From Sheuella amnicola (GTDB lineage Bacteria > Pseudomonadota > Gammaproteobacteria > Burkholderiales > Burkholderiaceae_B), in NCBI RefSeq assembly GCF_010499255.1, contig NZ_JAAGRN010000005.1, positions 186,001-250,000 of the forward strand: a DNA stretch of 64,000 bases. The letters are read 5' to 3'. The position numbers and the translations under genes are program-made. The notes under the pieces are model-generated. The model worked only from the letters and a program-made list of their open reading frames with translations, ran no database searches and was not told the origin of the DNA. Within the stretch, counting starts at the first letter, position 1, and every line of letters starts with the position of its first letter. Shown here piece after piece: positions 62,537-64,000 of the stretch.

Positions 62537-63516
62537 CAATCCGCCTTAATCGGTGTACGCGCCAGCACATTGGCCCACTTGGTCAACTCTGACCGGATGA
62601 ACGCTTTCAGCTCATCCGGCGTACTGGTCACTGGCGTCGCACCTTCGCCCTCAAACCGTTTGACCAATGCCGGCATCTGCATAGCCTTGACCACGGCCGC
62701 ATTCAGCGTCGCGACCACTTCGGGCGGAGTGCCCTTGGGCGCCAACAATGCATTCCATGTATTGATCTCGAAGCCTTTTAACACCGGCGTTTCCTGCATC
62801 GCAGGTGTGTCGGGCAACTGATTCGATCTTGCCGCAGTCGTGACGGCCAAAGCCTTTAACTTACCCGCTGCGACTTGCGGCATTGCAGCCGGCATTGTCG
62901 CGAAGGTGTATTGCGTATCGCCGCTCATGACAGATGTATTGGCCAACGCACCGCCGCGATAAGGAACATGCACTGGATCGATTTTGGCCATATCGGCGAA
63001 CATCGCACCGGCCAAATGATTCGGGGCGCCATTACCGCTGGATGCATAGTTCAGCATACCGGGATGTTTGGCAGCATAGGCAATCAAATCCTCCACCGTC
63101 TTAACGGGCAAGGTCGGACTCGTCACCAACAGCATCGGTATGGACGCAACCATCGAGATGGGCTCGAATCCAGTTAACGGATCGTATCCCAGCGCCTTTT
63201 TATACAGAGCCGGATTAATGCCATGGCTTGCCACGGTGGCCATGAACAAGACATAGCCATCCGGCTTGGATGCAGATACATATGCCGCAGCCAGGTTACC
63301 GGCGGCACCGGCCTTGTTTTCGATGATGACGGTCTGATTCAGGATTTTCGACAACTGCTCGCCGACTGATCTGGCCAGAATATCGGTTGTCCCACCCGCC
63401 GCGTATCCGATCACAATCTTGATCGGTTGAGTCGGATACTGTTGAGCCTGAACGACCGAAGTCGCAATCAGCGCACATGTCACGGCTCGCAATACCCACT
63501 TCAAAAGATTAGCCAT
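62536..63516 (-). CDS. Bug/TctC-type tripartite tricarboxylate receptor
   Basis: 326 residues. Signal peptide 1-24 (ending VVQAQ), then IKIVIGYAAGGTTDILARSVG, IENKAGAAGNLAAA, PDGYVLFMATVASHG, NYASSGNGAPNHLAG and LLAPKGTPPEVVATL. Fourth Bug gene in the window. The start is the ATG at 63516; an upstream in-frame TTG lacks a ribosome site. It lies between a TauE-like permease (overlapping) and a downstream enoyl-CoA hydratase gene on the same strand, so it may be part of a carboxylate- or CoA-linked pathway. Confidence 0.91.
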   Translation of the reverse strand: MANLLKWVLRAVTCALIATSVVQAQQYPTQPIKIVIGYAAGGTTDILARSVGEQLSKILNQTVIIENKAGAAGNLAAAYVSASKPDGYVLFMATVASHGINPALYKKALGYDPLTGFEPISMVASIPMLLVTSPTLPVKTVEDLIAYAAKHPGMLNYASSGNGAPNHLAGAMFADMAKIDPVHVPYRGGALANTSVMSGDTQYTFATMPAAMPQVAAGKLKALAVTTAARSNQLPDTPAMQETPVLKGFEINTWNALLAPKGTPPEVVATLNAAVVKAMQMPALVKRFEGEGATPVTSTPDELKAFIRSELTKWANVLARTPIKAD

Positions 63517-63564
63517 GACATGCACAACCCGAAACAAAACCGCAAGCTTTCACCGGATACGCCA

Positions 63565-64000
63565 TTACTTGCCGCGGAACACCGGGGCGCGCTTCTCCGC
63601 AAAAGCCTTTTTACCTTCCTGGTAGTCTTCACTGGCAAAACAACCCAGCACAAGCTTGGTGATGCCCTCGATGTCCACATGGGGCGGCACCTTCTGAAAC
63701 TCGCGAATCGCTTTCTTGCCGGCTTGCAAGGTCAAGGGCGCGTTACCAGCGATGACTTGCAGGTACTCGTTCAATCTTGCATCCAGTTCATCTTTGGGCA
63801 CGACATACTGTACCAAGCCCTTGGCCTGTGCATCTTTGGCCTTGAAGCGCGCTGCAGACAGCATGATGTCCAAAGCCTGGGGCGCACCAACCGTGGTCAC
63901 CAAATTACGAATCGCCGTCAAACGATATCCCAGCCCCAGCTTTCCTGCCGGTACGGCAAACGAGCTGTCATCCGATGCGAATCGGATATCGCAGCACAGC
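63565..64000 (-). CDS. Enoyl-CoA hydratase/isomerase family protein, 3' part only
   Basis: The frame stays open to the right edge, so only the C-terminal ~145 residues are here. The visible CDIRFASDDSSFAVPAGKLGLG segment is the second conserved stretch of crotonases, and the C-terminus ends EKRAPVFRGK, typical for the family. It hydrates or isomerises enoyl-CoA substrates. The first half, with the oxyanion-hole Gly-Gly, is outside. It precedes the Bug-TauE pair by 48 bases on the same strand. Confidence 0.88.
   Translation of the reverse strand, partial: LCCDIRFASDDSSFAVPAGKLGLGYRLTAIRNLVTTVGAPQALDIMLSAARFKAKDAQAKGLVQYVVPKDELDARLNEYLQVIAGNAPLTLQAGKKAIREFQKVPPHVDIEGITKLVLGCFASEDYQEGKKAFAEKRAPVFRGK

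Noticed and set aside
1-64000. CRISPR arrays, tRNA, rRNA and insertion sequences
   Set aside because: No regularly spaced repeats, tRNA-like T-loop contexts, rRNA segments or transposase motifs were found in the gaps or coding regions.

Overview
The window looks like a chromosomal segment of a betaproteobacterium in Burkholderiales, most likely Alcaligenaceae (Bordetella/Achromobacter relatives). The basis is gene order (rpe-gph-trpEGDC, dapF-DUF484-xerC, dacA-dat-ybeD-lipB-lipA, COG0523-dksA-hslVU, apaG-mltA-ubiH-dsbC), moderate GC, four Bug/TctC-type solute receptors without TctAB membrane partners, and an S-adenosylhomocysteine (SAH) riboswitch before ahcY. This is inferred from the sequence alone. 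Most of the window is dense core genome. I see no prophage, transposase, CRISPR array, rRNA or tRNA.

Layout: 0-3.3 kb has the end of a PhoD-type phosphatase, an orphan FixJ-like regulator, an AI-2E family permease and a D-2-hydroxyacid dehydrogenase. 3.3-7.0 kb (minus) is apaG-mltA-ubiH-dsbC. 7.1-14.7 kb (plus) is rpe, gph, a trp leader peptide with attenuator, trpE-trpG-trpD-trpC, a two-domain PPK2 kinase and a HIT protein. 14.7-25.8 kb (plus except one gene) holds a Bug receptor with a CitE-like lyase, ung, an RhlE-like helicase, a MidA-like methyltransferase, formate-tetrahydrofolate cycle enzyme fau, a soluble lytic transglycosylase, cca and another Bug receptor.

25.8-28.7 kb (minus) is ahcY, a small YvlD-like membrane protein and metF behind an SAH riboswitch; metK and a DUF1289 gene follow at 32.1-33.5 kb. 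Between these lies a small catabolic-looking module: a metallo-beta-lactamase-fold lactonase divergent from a carboxymuconolactone-decarboxylase-like protein with a Lys/Ala tail, a beta-hydroxyacid dehydrogenase and a Bug receptor. 33.8-42 kb (plus) is lpxL-dapF-DUF484-xerC, then a His-rich COG0523 GTPase, a Cys-poor DksA, hslVU and a PduO-type cobalamin adenosyltransferase. 42-47.7 kb is a complete branched-chain amino acid ABC operon (livK-H-M-G-F) with an outer-membrane beta-barrel gene overlapping its 3' end.

47.7-56.5 kb (minus) is dacA-dat-ybeD-lipB-lipA and a phospholipid-trafficking MCE operon (mlaE-mlaF-mlaD plus a PqiC-like lipoprotein). 56.6-58.5 kb (plus) is birA-coaX and a tiny membrane protein. 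58.5-64 kb (minus) is rfbD-waaC-waaA for LPS, a TauE/SafE permease translationally coupled to a Bug receptor, and the 3' part of an enoyl-CoA hydratase leaving the window.

The most informative non-coding elements are the SAH riboswitch (about 28,611-28,710, minus), the trp attenuator (8,528-8,693), and structured leaders of unknown class before metK, the COG0523 gene and the RhlE helicase. I did not find a wholly new multi-gene system; the best candidates for something undescribed are these leaders, the lactonase/decarboxylase module and the barrel protein attached to the liv operon.
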